Part shown: positions 1-11,490 of the stretch, in pieces
Layout: each line of letters opens with the position of its first letter
Numbering within the stretch: the first letter of the stretch is position 1
Assembly (NCBI GenBank): GCA_002418285.1
Contig: DIDT01000066.1
Coordinates: 158,215-222,214, forward strand
Direction of reading: 5' to 3'
Origin: Phycisphaerales bacterium UBA5793
GTDB lineage: Bacteria; Planctomycetota; Phycisphaerae; Phycisphaerales; UBA5793
Length of the DNA stretch: 64,000 bases
Notes under the pieces: generated by a model
What the model saw: the letters and a program-made list of their open reading frames with translations, nothing else
What the model was told of the DNA's origin: nothing
Databases searched by the model: none
Translations under genes and position numbers: made by a program

Positions 1-2298
<2,298 letters not shown>

Positions 2299-2342
2299 AG
2301 TTTCTCCTCACTGGTGCGTATGCACCTGGCCTTCAATACGTC

Positions 2343-2358
2343 CCATTCCTTGGAATGG
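2343..2358. promoter_or_regulatory. 16-bp perfect palindrome upstream of clpC
   Basis: CCATTCC-TT-GGAATGG is a perfect inverted repeat 45 bp upstream of the clpC start. AT-rich sequence with TTGGAAT repeated once more lies just upstream of it (relative to clpC). It resembles neither a CIRCE element (TTAGCACTC-N9-GAGTGCTAA) nor the CtsR direct repeat as I know them. An operator role for a stress regulator is an inference from position and symmetry only. Confidence 0.4.
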
Positions 2359-2507
2359 TTCTAATTTATTGGAATCGCGCAATCTTAGCGGCCTTCAGGA
2401 GCACTTGCAGGCTGGCGAAGCCGTGCGGCAGCCCAAACGAGAGCGCGACCCCGTGTGTTTATCGGTTTTTGCGTCCACGGGATCGACCGGGATGGGCTGA
2501 GAGCGAC

Positions 2508-3518
2508 TTAAAGCAGAGTTTGAGCTCCTCCAGATGGTGACGCATCTGGGATGAGCACCCTCGATGAGGGGACCAGTTCGTCCATCTCGGCTGATCGCAC
2601 CGCCACCCGAAAGCCCGGCCGCAGGGCGGCGGACGCCCACGTCCCATCGGGCGCGAGGGTGATGATGCCAACCTGGTGGTCTTCGAGAATCGAGCAGGAT
2701 TGCACGATGCGTTCGATCACCTCCACCGCCGCCTCCGCAGCCGACCGGCCGAGTCGCATTAACTCAACGGCGAGGAAGGAGCTGCAGGTGCGCATCACCA
2801 GCTCACCCGTGCCCGTGGCGACGGCGGCGCCGGCCTTCCCGTCAACGTAGAGAGCATGCCCGATGATGGGCGCATCGCCGACCCGGCCGGGTATTTTGAA
2901 TGCCATACCACTGGTGGTGCAGGCGCCGGCCATCGCGCCGCCCGAATCGATCGCAAGCACACCGATCGTGTCATGCGAGCGGTTGTGGGGCAGCGATTCA
3001 TCGAACGCAATTCGCTGGCGATCATCCGAAACACCCTGCAATTCCTCGACATTGCGCGGTGGGAGCCAACCGCGATAGCGTTCGCCGGTTAGCTGCGCAG
3101 GGTCGTTTTTCCACGTCTCCCAGACCTTGCGGGCACCGTCGGTGAGCAGTTCCGTTGGCTCGAAGCCCTGCGCATTGGCAAAGTCATCTGCGCCCTCGCC
3201 CGCAAGCAGGAGATGGTGCGTCTGCTCCATGACCCGACGGGCAATTGAGGTTGGATAGTTGTGGCGTCGCAGAAAGCACACGCCACCGCACTTTCTCGGC
3301 GAGACCATGATGCACGCGTCCAGACTGACGCGCCCGGCCGCATCCGGCAGGCCCCCCACGCCGACCGAGTCCACGTTCGGGTCAGCCTCGACGTTGATGC
3401 ATGCCTGCTCGACGGCGTCGAGCGCGCTGCCACGGTTGCTCAGCACGTTCCAGCCCGCGGCGTTGGCTCGCTGGCCGAACGACCACGTCGACAGAATGAT
3501 GGGACGCATCGCGCTCAC
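2508..3518 (-). CDS. Isoaspartyl peptidase / N4-(beta-N-acetylglucosaminyl)-L-asparaginase family
   Basis: Ntn-hydrolase of the glycosylasparaginase/isoaspartyl peptidase family (336 aa). Members autocleave before a Thr that then becomes the nucleophile; here the motif is HDTIG with T184, followed by a GTGE loop typical of the substrate pocket. The first half carries GGLPDAAGRVSLDA, matching the family's GG-NxDGxxxLDA region. No signal peptide is seen, so a cytoplasmic role in degrading Asn-linked or isoaspartyl compounds is likely; which substrate is used cannot be told. The GTG start follows directly on the TGA of the upstream M16-like gene (TGAGTG), indicating translational coupling; an alternative ATG lies three codons later. 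Confidence 0.85.
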   Translation of the reverse strand: MSAMRPIILSTWSFGQRANAAGWNVLSNRGSALDAVEQACINVEADPNVDSVGVGGLPDAAGRVSLDACIMVSPRKCGGVCFLRRHNYPTSIARRVMEQTHHLLLAGEGADDFANAQGFEPTELLTDGARKVWETWKNDPAQLTGERYRGWLPPRNVEELQGVSDDRQRIAFDESLPHNRSHDTIGVLAIDSGGAMAGACTTSGMAFKIPGRVGDAPIIGHALYVDGKAGAAVATGTGELVMRTCSSFLAVELMRLGRSAAEAAVEVIERIVQSCSILEDHQVGIITLAPDGTWASAALRPGFRVAVRSAEMDELVPSSRVLIPDASPSGGAQTLL

Positions 3519-4928
3519 TCAGTCGCCCTTGAGGACAAACAACGCGCGGTTGCTGTCGGCGAAGTATTTGTCGCGTGCGGCAACGAGATCTTTTGGATCC
3601 ATCCGTTCGAGCTTCTGCCGGTAGCCATCCCAGAACACCGTGTCGCCGTAATTCGCACGGTAGGCCGTGGCGAAGCCGATGGTGTAGAGCAGACCCGGCT
3701 CCTTTGCCAGTTGATCCACAACCCCGCCGCGCAGGGGCGCACCGAGCTGCCAGTCAAGCGCGCCCAGCGTTCGCAGCGCGTCGGCATGAGAGTACTTGCG
3801 ATTCTTGACCTTGGCGTCCCAGTAGCCCAGCGCCTGAAGAGGGCCCTTCGGGTAGCGCCACGCGTGCGGCGTGACATAGGCAGCGCGCGGATCAAGCAGC
3901 ATGTCATACTGGAACTCCATCCGACCCTGCGAGCCCGGCAGGCTGGCCGCATCGCGCATCAGCGCCCGGCAGACCGTGAGGAATGCCGGATGATCCGGAC
4001 TCGTCACGGGCGGAGCAAAGAAAGCCGCCACACCGTGAAGACGATTGCCGGGAAGTCCGCTCGAGTCGAGGATGTCACGAACGACTTCTCCAACTGGATG
4101 CACGGTGACCGGGAACGGCGGCCGATCACCAGAGGCCAGCGCGCCGAACGCCCGATCCGTCGTGGCGTCCAGTCCGATGCCACCGACATTGCCGACCAGA
4201 AGGACGGTCACGTTTCCGCCGACCGTTCGTTTCTGCCATTCCTGAATCACGCGATCGGGGCGAAGTCGCGCCAGGCGAACCGGGTCGACGCCGCGTGCCG
4301 CGCCCGAGTCGTGGCGAAACGCCTTCGCAACGAGCCACGACATGGGTTTGATCAGCGGCTGGTCGTCAAAGAGCGCCTTCATCTCCGCTTCGATTGAGCC
4401 GGTCTCGCGAGCGATGTCATCGGCGCCAATCTCCAAGGTGCGAAAGCGCTGCGCGAGAGCCTCGACTTCCTCGCTGAGATTCTCCGTCGGCACCACGACG
4501 CCGTAGACACCCATGGAGTCGTACGAACGAACGTTCCAACCCTTGGGGTACTTCTCGTTGAGATCCTTGACGCTTCGCCCTTCGGTTCCCTGAGAAGGAC
4601 ACGTCATGAGCAGCCGGTCGAACAGTCGCGCCATGCCGGGCGCATCCGATGGATCATTGGATGAACCGACCTCGAGAACGACGACGATTGCCGCGTAATT
4701 CACCCCGTCGATCGGTTGAGTAATGACGCGCACGCCGTTGGCAAGGTGTCGCTCTTCGACGAGCTGTGGCGAGGGGGGCGTCTTGCTGTCTTCAGTGGGC
4801 TCGACGGGCGGCTCGTCGCCGGCGGCGGGTTCGAGACCCTCCTGCATCGCCTGAGCGGGAGTGGCATTCCAGACGAAGAACGTCAGCCACAGCAACGCCG
4901 CCAGAGCGAGTTTGAATCGATTACGCAT
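3519..4928 (-). CDS. Secreted M16-like (insulinase family) protein lacking the zinc motif
   Basis: 469-aa protein with a signal peptide (about residues 1-26, cut after PAQA) and an M16-like fold: NGVRVITQPIDG and the following GSSNDPSDAPGMARLFDR match the start of the peptidase domain, and HDSGAARGVDP.LARLRPDRVIQEWQKR matches the second half. The catalytic HxxEH is replaced by RLFDR (within GMARLFDRLLM), so it is probably an inactive homologue or partner subunit. The ATG at 4928 was chosen because it starts a signal peptide and has CGGAGG upstream; the open frame extends further but into argS. It is coupled to the downstream asparaginase gene. Confidence 0.75.
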   Translation of the reverse strand: MRNRFKLALAALLWLTFFVWNATPAQAMQEGLEPAAGDEPPVEPTEDSKTPPSPQLVEERHLANGVRVITQPIDGVNYAAIVVVLEVGSSNDPSDAPGMARLFDRLLMTCPSQGTEGRSVKDLNEKYPKGWNVRSYDSMGVYGVVVPTENLSEEVEALAQRFRTLEIGADDIARETGSIEAEMKALFDDQPLIKPMSWLVAKAFRHDSGAARGVDPVRLARLRPDRVIQEWQKRTVGGNVTVLLVGNVGGIGLDATTDRAFGALASGDRPPFPVTVHPVGEVVRDILDSSGLPGNRLHGVAAFFAPPVTSPDHPAFLTVCRALMRDAASLPGSQGRMEFQYDMLLDPRAAYVTPHAWRYPKGPLQALGYWDAKVKNRKYSHADALRTLGALDWQLGAPLRGGVVDQLAKEPGLLYTIGFATAYRANYGDTVFWDGYRQKLERMDPKDLVAARDKYFADSNRALFVLKGD

Positions 4929-5048
4929 GAACTTCTTGCCTCCGAAAGGACCGCGGGTCGCAAATGACGACCCCGGAAGGATACGGCCCTCCCTCACTGG
5001 ATGCGAAGAACAGCGGGCTCTGGCGAGGATTGCGCTGGTGCGAACCGT

Positions 5049-5078
5049 TTGGCTCGGCGGCGCAGCGGGGACTACACT
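5049..5078 (+). promoter_or_regulatory. Putative promoter of argS
   Basis: TTGGCT (5049-5054) and TACACT (5073-5078) are separated by 18 bp. The -10-like hexamer ends 9 bp before the argS ATG, so the transcript would have almost no leader. Assignment is by sequence and spacing only. Confidence 0.4.
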
Positions 5079-5087
5079 GCGGGCCGC

Positions 5088-6926
5088 ATGGATATTGACC
5101 CGGTTGATTTTCTCGGTCGGCGGTTTGTTGACGCGATTGTCGCGGCCTTCGGCGATGGTTTTGCCGACACCGACCCGCTGGTACGACCCGCCCAGAACCC
5201 CCAGTTCGGCGACTTTCAGTCGAATGTCGCGATGGGCCTGGCCAAGCGCGTCGGCAAGCCGCCGCGCGAGATCGCCCAGACGATCGTCGCCAGCGCCAAA
5301 CTGGATGATGTGTGCGAACAGCCGGAGATCGCCGGACCCGGCTTCATCAATCTGCGCCTCCGAGCGGACGCGCTGCCGCGATTGCTCACGCAACTGGAGG
5401 GAGATCTGACGCGCGAAGCGCATTCCACGGTTCGCGAAGCCTCATCGTGGGCGTCGGGGTCAAAGCGCGTCGTGGTCGATCTCGTCGGCGTGAATATCGC
5501 CAAGCAGATGCACGTCGGCCACCTGCGATCTTCAATCATCGGTGACAGCCTCTGCCGAGTACTCAGCCGAGTCGGCAATGAAGTCATTCCGCAGAATCAC
5601 CTAGGTGACTGGGGCTTGCAGATCGCCATGGTCATTGCCTCGCTGCGCCGACGGGGTATCGACCTCGATTCGCTCGATCTGGATGCACTCGAAGTGGAAT
5701 ATCGCGATGCAAATCTGGAGTGCAAAGCCGATCGTCAAGCGCTGGACACGGCCAGACGCATCAAGGCCGGAGCGCACCGCATTGCCGAGTGGGAAGCGCA
5801 GGTCGCCGGCGCCGAGCAAAGGCTCGAAGAGGCCAAGAGCACGCTGGTGCGGCTGCAGAGTGGGGACGGCGAGATCGTCGCCGCCTGGGAGAAGATCACC
5901 GCCATCACGCTTGCCGGTTGCTACGAAATCTATGACCTGCTCGATCTGAACGTCACGGAGGAACACAATCGCGGCGAATCGTTCTATCGCGAACGACTCC
6001 GTCCCGTTGTTGAAGAGTTCATCGCCAGCGGAATTGCAATAGAGTCGCAGGGCGCAATCGTCGTCGAAATCGAGGGTGACGACACCCCCCTTCTCATCCG
6101 CAAATCAGACGGCGGATTTCTCTATGCGACCACGGATCTCGCGGCGATTCGGTATCGCGTGCAGGAACTCGGCGCCCGGCGCGTCATCTACGTCGTGGAT
6201 GCCCGGCAGCGCGATCACTTCCGAAAGGTCTTCGAGGCTGTGCGGATGATCGGCTGGGACAGACTGCCCGACGGCTCGCGCGCGGAATTGCGCCACGTGC
6301 CATTCGGTGCAGTCTGTGGCGAAGATGGCAAACCGCTCAAGACGCGCAGCGGCGAGAACATCAAACTTAAAGACCTGCTCATCGAAGCGATTCAAAGAGC
6401 GGGGGCGATCGTTCGCGAGAAGAATCCCGACTTGCCTGCCGAGGAACAGAGCCAGGTCGCGAGGGCTGTCGGCATCGGATCCGTTAAATATGCAGATCTG
6501 TCGACCCAGCTGCAGAAGGATTACGTCTTCGCCTGGGATCGCATGCTCGCCTTCGAGGGCAACACCGGCGCGTACCTGCAGAATCAGTACGTGCGCATTC
6601 GTTCGATTGGCCGCAAGGCACCGCCGGATGTGCGCGATGCCGCAGCCTTCCGCATTGAGGCGCCCGAAGAGAAGACACTGGCCCTGACGCTGCTGCGCTA
6701 TCCCGGCACGCTCACAAGCGTGGCCCAGGCCCTTGAGCCGCACCGGTTGTGTCAGTATCTCTACGATCTCGCCGGCGCGTTCTCAGTGTTCTACACCCAG
6801 TGCCCGGTGCTCAAGGCGGAGACGAGCCAACTGCGCGATGCTCGAATCCGCCTCGCGCGAATCACCGAGCGGATTCTCGCCGACGGCCTGAGCCTGCTGG
6901 GAATCCGCACGCTGGAACGGATGTAA
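5088..6926 (+). CDS. argS: Arginine--tRNA ligase
   Basis: Class I aminoacyl-tRNA synthetase charging tRNA-Arg (612 aa). The N-terminal Arg-specific domain (about 1-100) with PGFINLRL is followed by the Rossmann catalytic domain with the HIGH motif as HVGH (142-145, within MHVGHLRSS), and the C-terminal DALR anticodon-binding domain ending GIRTLERM. PLKTRSGENIKLKDLL occupies the usual KMSK-region position of the family. Compared with typical ArgS, the segment at about 205-255 (charged, heptad-like, before RLQSGDG) looks some 25 residues longer, as a small coiled-coil insertion. The ATG at 5088 starts the family N-terminus; no strong Shine-Dalgarno is visible, but a promoter-like TACACT lies just upstream. 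Confidence 0.96.
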   Translation: MDIDPVDFLGRRFVDAIVAAFGDGFADTDPLVRPAQNPQFGDFQSNVAMGLAKRVGKPPREIAQTIVASAKLDDVCEQPEIAGPGFINLRLRADALPRLLTQLEGDLTREAHSTVREASSWASGSKRVVVDLVGVNIAKQMHVGHLRSSIIGDSLCRVLSRVGNEVIPQNHLGDWGLQIAMVIASLRRRGIDLDSLDLDALEVEYRDANLECKADRQALDTARRIKAGAHRIAEWEAQVAGAEQRLEEAKSTLVRLQSGDGEIVAAWEKITAITLAGCYEIYDLLDLNVTEEHNRGESFYRERLRPVVEEFIASGIAIESQGAIVVEIEGDDTPLLIRKSDGGFLYATTDLAAIRYRVQELGARRVIYVVDARQRDHFRKVFEAVRMIGWDRLPDGSRAELRHVPFGAVCGEDGKPLKTRSGENIKLKDLLIEAIQRAGAIVREKNPDLPAEEQSQVARAVGIGSVKYADLSTQLQKDYVFAWDRMLAFEGNTGAYLQNQYVRIRSIGRKAPPDVRDAAAFRIEAPEEKTLALTLLRYPGTLTSVAQALEPHRLCQYLYDLAGAFSVFYTQCPVLKAETSQLRDARIRLARITERILADGLSLLGIRTLERM

Positions 6927-6934
6927 GATCTATC

Positions 6935-7627
6935 ATGAACATACTCGTTGTCGGTCCGCATCCGGATGATCAGGAAATCGGCATGGGCGGCACCATCGCG
7001 CGCCTCGCCGAGCAAGGGCACAACGTGCTGCTGCTGGACATCACCAACGGCGAGCCGACGCCGCACGGGTCGCCGGAGATTCGCGCGCAGGAAGCCGCAA
7101 AGGCGGCCGAGATTCTCGGCGTGAAGCGGCGGCTGCTCGGGTTTCCGAACCGGTACGTCGAGAACACGCTTGAGTTGCGGCACGCCATCGCGGCAGTAAT
7201 TCGAGAACATCAGGCGCAGATGATCTTTACGACCTACTTCGAAGATGCACATCCAGATCATCTCGCCGTCACCCAGGCGGTGATCGGCGCTCGCTTCGCG
7301 GCGAGATTGACCAAGATCGAGGAGCCATGGGGCCAGGCGGGCGAACCAACCAATCCAAAGTGGCTCTTCTTCTACTACGCGATGCATCTGCGCAAGGTGC
7401 ACAACCCGACGTTTCTCTTTGACACGAGTGGATACGAGGATCGCAAGTTCGCATCCATCGAGGCGTATCACACCCAGTTCGTAATGTCGGAAAAGAACCG
7501 CAAGGTGCTGCATGGCATCCGCGCTATGGCGACGTACTTCGGCTCGCGGCTCGGAACGAGTACCGCTGAGCCGTTCTTTTCGCAGGAGCCGATCGGGCTC
7601 GCCTCACTGGATGGACTGGCGACGTGA
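6935..7627 (+). CDS. PIG-L family deacetylase (BshB1-like)
   Basis: 230-aa LmbE/PIG-L zinc-dependent N-deacetylase. The metal and catalytic motif HPDDQEIGMGG is at residues 9-19 and the third ligand lies in AHPDH. The sequence DITNGEPTPHG followed by RAQEAAKAAEILGV closely follows the BshB1 subgroup, which deacetylates GlcNAc-malate in bacillithiol synthesis; assignment to that reaction is an inference, since bshA and bshC are not in the window. It starts 8 bp after argS with ATG in CTATCATG, so it is probably read through from argS. Confidence 0.85.
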   Translation: MNILVVGPHPDDQEIGMGGTIARLAEQGHNVLLLDITNGEPTPHGSPEIRAQEAAKAAEILGVKRRLLGFPNRYVENTLELRHAIAAVIREHQAQMIFTTYFEDAHPDHLAVTQAVIGARFAARLTKIEEPWGQAGEPTNPKWLFFYYAMHLRKVHNPTFLFDTSGYEDRKFASIEAYHTQFVMSEKNRKVLHGIRAMATYFGSRLGTSTAEPFFSQEPIGLASLDGLAT

Positions 7628-7670
7628 TGGACTCATCGCGATTGACCGGCGTACCACACTGCATCCTGGG

Positions 7671-8234
7671 CTACTTGAGCTGCGCGATCTCGCGGCGCAG
7701 GTTATCGGCGCTTTGAACGCCCTCGACAACCTTGCGCACCTTGCCCGTGGCGTCAACAAAAACGAGAGTCGGTATCGAAGAGACGCCGAATGCCTGGGCC
7801 AGGCTGTTGGGGGCCATGAGTTCGTTCTCAGTCGAGTGGCCGGTCCTGGCGATGTGATCCTGAACGGCCGAGGGTCCCTTGCTGTCGACGGAGAGCGCCA
7901 CGACATGGACGTTGCCCTTGAGTTCGCCTTCCAGCTCAGCGAGGATGCCGCGCTGCGTTTTGCACGGCCCGCACCACGTGGCCCAGAAGTCCAGGATGAC
8001 GGGCTGTCCAACGAAGGAATCGAGCGCCACCGTTTCGCCGGATAGCGTCGTCGCCGTCAGGCCGGTGAGCGCCTCCGGTCGGTTCAGGGGACCCGAGTTG
8101 GAGTCGCGACCCAGCACGCTGTTCACGATGCCCGTGCACATCGGACAGAAGCCGGTGGTTCCGGCGATGCCGACATACGAAACGAGCGCGACTGGCACGG
8201 CGGCGATGAGCAAGGCGGTCTTTCCGATAGGCAC
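7671..8234 (-). CDS. TlpA-type membrane-anchored thiol-disulfide oxidoreductase
   Basis: 187-aa thioredoxin-like protein of the TlpA/ResA type. One N-terminal membrane anchor (about 3-25) is followed by an extra CPMC motif (C30, C33), then the thioredoxin fold with WATWCGPCK (active-site C88, C91) and the cis-Pro region SSIPTLVFVD. The redox domain would face the extracytoplasmic side. GTG at 8234 was chosen because AGAGGAG lies 7-8 bp upstream; a longer version from GTG at 8258 is possible. It converges with the PIG-L gene and diverges from aroDE. The extra CxxC could be a redox relay or a metal site; neither is proven. Confidence 0.85.
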   Translation of the reverse strand: MPIGKTALLIAAVPVALVSYVGIAGTTGFCPMCTGIVNSVLGRDSNSGPLNRPEALTGLTATTLSGETVALDSFVGQPVILDFWATWCGPCKTQRGILAELEGELKGNVHVVALSVDSKGPSAVQDHIARTGHSTENELMAPNSLAQAFGVSSIPTLVFVDATGKVRKVVEGVQSADNLRREIAQLK

Positions 8235-8378
8235 GATGGCATCTCCTCTGGGGGGCACACGTCAGTTCGGATCGATTACGACGCAAGCCGCGCCGGGGTT
8301 CGATACCACTTATCATTCGCGTGCGTCAGATTGCAAGTCGACAACTGGCTGCGTCCGATACTACACCAACGGATCCAC

Positions 8379-9992
8379 GTGACCTTTATCTGCATTCCTA
8401 TCTTCGTCGAGGACGTCGTTTCAGCCACACAAGAGGGTCAGGACGCGCGCGAGGCGGGCGCTGACCTGATCGAGTGGCGGGTCGATGCCGTGGCCGATGA
8501 CATCGTCCTGGTCGAGCGCCTGGTTCGGAATTCCCCCCTGCCGTGCATCGTGACCTGCCGCACCCCCGAAGAGGGAGGCGAGTTTGGCGGCGCCGAACAG
8601 GAGCGAGTCAGCCTGCTCGAACACATCGGTCTCCACGCCCGGCCGCGCTATCTCGATGTGGAACTGGCCACTTTCGAGCGATCCGCGAACCTTCGGCAGA
8701 AGATCAAGCTGGCTATCCAGCACCCCGAGCAATGGCGCGAACTTGATTCGACACTCATCCTCTCATGTCACGATTTCCAGGGCCGGCCCGGCGATCTGCT
8801 CAGGCGGGTGTCACGCATGGCCGGCGAGCCCGCATGCGGAGTCATCAAGATCGCGTGGATGGCACGATCGCTGCGCGACAATCTGGAAGTGTTTGAGATA
8901 CTGCGGGCCAGACACAAACCGACGATCGCGCTGTGCATGGGGTCACTCGGATTGATGAGCCGGGTGCTGGCTCCCAAGTTCGGCGCATTGCTCACGTTCG
9001 CCACCCTGCGCGACACGAGCGCCACGGCGCCGGGGCAGCCAACGATCCGCGATCTGGTGCAGACGTACCGATTTCGCAACATCGGGCCGGATACGAGGGT
9101 ATATGGCGTGATCGGCTGGCCAGTCGAACACTCGCGCAGCCCCGCCATCCACAACGCGGCGTTCGCCCGAATCGGCTTTGACGGCGCGTACCTCCCACTG
9201 CCGATTGCGCCCGATGAGCTTGCGTTCCGCACGACGCTGGAAGCGCTCATCGAAGATCGCGCTCTCACACTTCGCGGTGCGAGTGTGACGATTCCGCATA
9301 AGGTTCATCTCCTCCACTTCGTTCAACGGCGCGGCGGTGCAATCGATGATGCGGCGGCAGCAGCCGGCGCGGCAAATACCTTGATTGTGCATGACGATGG
9401 GTCGCTCGAGGCGCGCAATACCGATGCGACAGGAATCGTCGAATTAGTCGCGACGGCGCTGGGGATCACCGAAAGCGAACTGCGGGATCAACGTGTCGCG
9501 GTGATCGGTGCAGGCGGTATGGCGCGAGCCGCCATGGCGGGCTTTGCCGGCCGCGGCGCAAAGGTGGTCATCCACCATCGCGACTTGGCGAAAGCCCAGC
9601 AACTGGCGAAAGAGTTTACAGGCAAGGCGGCCTCACACGCATGGAGCGGCGCCGCGCAGGTCGTTCCGGCAGGGATCGAAAAATTGTCTCGGTCCTGTTT
9701 CGACGTGATCATCAATGCCACACCAGTGGGGATGAAGGGCGGCCCCGAGCCTGGCGGGGTGCCGTTTCCAACGACCGTGGATGCCACCTTGTGGGACAAG
9801 CCGCCGCTGATCGTGGATACGGTCTACGTTCCAACACACACGCCGCTGATCAACCTCGCCCGCTCACATGGCGCGGCGACGCTGGGCGGCATCGATCTGC
9901 TGTGGCGACAGGCCTACCACCAGTTCCGAGCCTGGACCGGAAGTGATCTCCGGTTCGAAGACTTCCGATTGGTGCTGCCTCGCGGCGGCTGA
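8379..9992 (+). CDS. aroDE: Bifunctional type I 3-dehydroquinate dehydratase / shikimate dehydrogenase
   Basis: 537-aa fusion covering steps 3 and 4 of the shikimate pathway. Residues about 1-230 are type I dehydroquinase: EWR (32-34), catalytic H131 in LSCHDF, Schiff-base K157 in VIKIAWM, and the end loop with GQPTI. Residues about 240-535 are AroE: WPVEHSRSPAIHN for shikimate binding, catalytic lysine K308 in VTIPHK, NTDATG, the NADP-binding GAGGMARAA and NATPVGM. GTG at 8379 gives the family start (V-T-F-I-C-I-P); a TTG at 8331 would add 16 unrelated residues. TATCATT about 65 bp upstream could be a -10 box. Confidence 0.93.
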   Translation: MTFICIPIFVEDVVSATQEGQDAREAGADLIEWRVDAVADDIVLVERLVRNSPLPCIVTCRTPEEGGEFGGAEQERVSLLEHIGLHARPRYLDVELATFERSANLRQKIKLAIQHPEQWRELDSTLILSCHDFQGRPGDLLRRVSRMAGEPACGVIKIAWMARSLRDNLEVFEILRARHKPTIALCMGSLGLMSRVLAPKFGALLTFATLRDTSATAPGQPTIRDLVQTYRFRNIGPDTRVYGVIGWPVEHSRSPAIHNAAFARIGFDGAYLPLPIAPDELAFRTTLEALIEDRALTLRGASVTIPHKVHLLHFVQRRGGAIDDAAAAAGAANTLIVHDDGSLEARNTDATGIVELVATALGITESELRDQRVAVIGAGGMARAAMAGFAGRGAKVVIHHRDLAKAQQLAKEFTGKAASHAWSGAAQVVPAGIEKLSRSCFDVIINATPVGMKGGPEPGGVPFPTTVDATLWDKPPLIVDTVYVPTHTPLINLARSHGAATLGGIDLLWRQAYHQFRAWTGSDLRFEDFRLVLPRGG

Positions 9993-10174
9993 GTGGCTGT
10001 TTCTGGCCACTGACGCGAACTCACTCGGGTCCGAGGCTGGTTATCCGCGTATTGGGCGGCGATTATGCGCAGCTCCGCCAAAAAGCCGCACCAATCGGAC
10101 CGATCTGAGAGAGGACGGTTTTGAACGGGCGCGGTCGCGTTGGGGCCGGTAGACCTTTCGCACGAATAGCAACC

Positions 10175-11410
10175 ATGCTGCACATTGACCTCAAGCAGAC
10201 CATGCCGGGCATGACAATCGCGATGCCGATCCTGCATCCGCAGCGCCCGGACTCTGTCCTGCTCAAGGCCGGTTACCAGATCGACGAAACGACCATCCGT
10301 CGCCTCAATGAGTTGAACCAGCGATCTGTTTGGATCAACGCGCCGGGATTCGAGTCAATTGATTCCTGCCTGAGTAGTCCCGTGGAACTGGGACGGCGCA
10401 AGCTGCTGCAGGTGGCCACGCAGGCCCTCAGCGATATCCACGAACCACGCAGCAAGCGGCAGATGTGGGGTGAATTCAGCGAGACCATCTCGGATCTCAC
10501 CGAAACCCTGATGGCCGAGCCTACCGCGGCCCTCTTCCTTGAAGACGATGATCCCATCGAATACCGCATAATCAGCCACGCGGCCAACGTCGCTTATCTC
10601 GCCACGCTCATCGGAATGAAACTTCAGGGCTACCTCATGCGACAGCGCAAGAGGCTCAATGCCAAGCATGCCACCAACCTTGTCACGCTCTCGCTGGGCG
10701 CGATGCTGCACGACGCCGGTCTGTCACGGCTGAACGAGTCGGTGCTGGTCAAGTGGCAGGAGCACCACGACGAATCCGATCCCGCTTGGCAAAAGCACGT
10801 GCAATTAGGATACGAGTTGCTCAGCGGAAAGGTTGACCCGACCGCCGCTGCCGTCGTTCTGCACCATCACCAGTACTTTGACGGTTCAGGCTTCCCGCAA
10901 AAGTCGAATTGGGACGGTGGCCGCAAGACGGGACTCAAAGGCGATGCCATTCACGTTTTTGCCCGCATCGTTACCATCGCCGACCAGTTCGATGAACTTC
11001 GCACGTTTTTCTCCTCGCGTCCGCGACCACTCGTCGAAGTACTCGCGAACCTGACCAGCGGCCGCATGCGACGGCGGTTTGACCCCGTGCTCCTTCGGGC
11101 CCTGCTCGAAATCGTCCCCGCCTACACTCCGGGCCGAAAAGTGACGCTTTCGACGGGCGAGGATGCCTTTGTGGTCACGTGGCGCCCGACTGATCCGTGC
11201 CGTCCGAAGGTTGTGGTGATCGACGATCTGACGCCGCTCTGCCGGGGTGAGTCGCCCGGGCACCGGTTTGTCGATCTTGCCATCACCTCTGATGTGAGCA
11301 TCACTCACTCAGAGGGGGTGGATGTGAGCGAATGCCAGTTCAGCCTGCCCTCCGAAATCGTCCCCAGGGGCGGCCAAGGGCTGAATGTCCAGGCTCTCGA
11401 TGCGGCGTGA
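10175..11410 (+). CDS. HD-GYP-like domain protein
   Basis: 411-aa protein with an unassigned N-terminal part (about 1-110) and an HD-GYP-type phosphodiesterase domain: H135 (HAANVAYL), the HD pair at 179-180 (MLHDAG), HHH at 230-232 and the GYP region as GSGFP (237-241). Classical HD-GYP proteins hydrolyse cyclic di-GMP; here the Tyr of GYP is Phe and the helix around the motif is shortened, so activity is uncertain. The start ATG 10175 gives MLHIDLKQTMPGM, which resembles the start of other HD-GYP proteins (DL.PGM). No signal peptide or transmembrane segment is seen. The 182-bp gap before it holds no gene. Confidence 0.85.
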   Translation: MLHIDLKQTMPGMTIAMPILHPQRPDSVLLKAGYQIDETTIRRLNELNQRSVWINAPGFESIDSCLSSPVELGRRKLLQVATQALSDIHEPRSKRQMWGEFSETISDLTETLMAEPTAALFLEDDDPIEYRIISHAANVAYLATLIGMKLQGYLMRQRKRLNAKHATNLVTLSLGAMLHDAGLSRLNESVLVKWQEHHDESDPAWQKHVQLGYELLSGKVDPTAAAVVLHHHQYFDGSGFPQKSNWDGGRKTGLKGDAIHVFARIVTIADQFDELRTFFSSRPRPLVEVLANLTSGRMRRRFDPVLLRALLEIVPAYTPGRKVTLSTGEDAFVVTWRPTDPCRPKVVVIDDLTPLCRGESPGHRFVDLAITSDVSITHSEGVDVSECQFSLPSEIVPRGGQGLNVQALDAA

Positions 11411-11490
11411 CGGGACCACGATTGCCGCTCCCGGTTCAAAACCTCAAAAAAAAAACACACTTTCTGATTCCCGGATCGCGGGACTTGGGC

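Noticed and set aside
4929..5423. N-terminal extension of the M16-like protein
   Set aside because: The frame runs back into argS on the other strand; the internal ATG at 4928 starts a signal peptide and has a Shine-Dalgarno.
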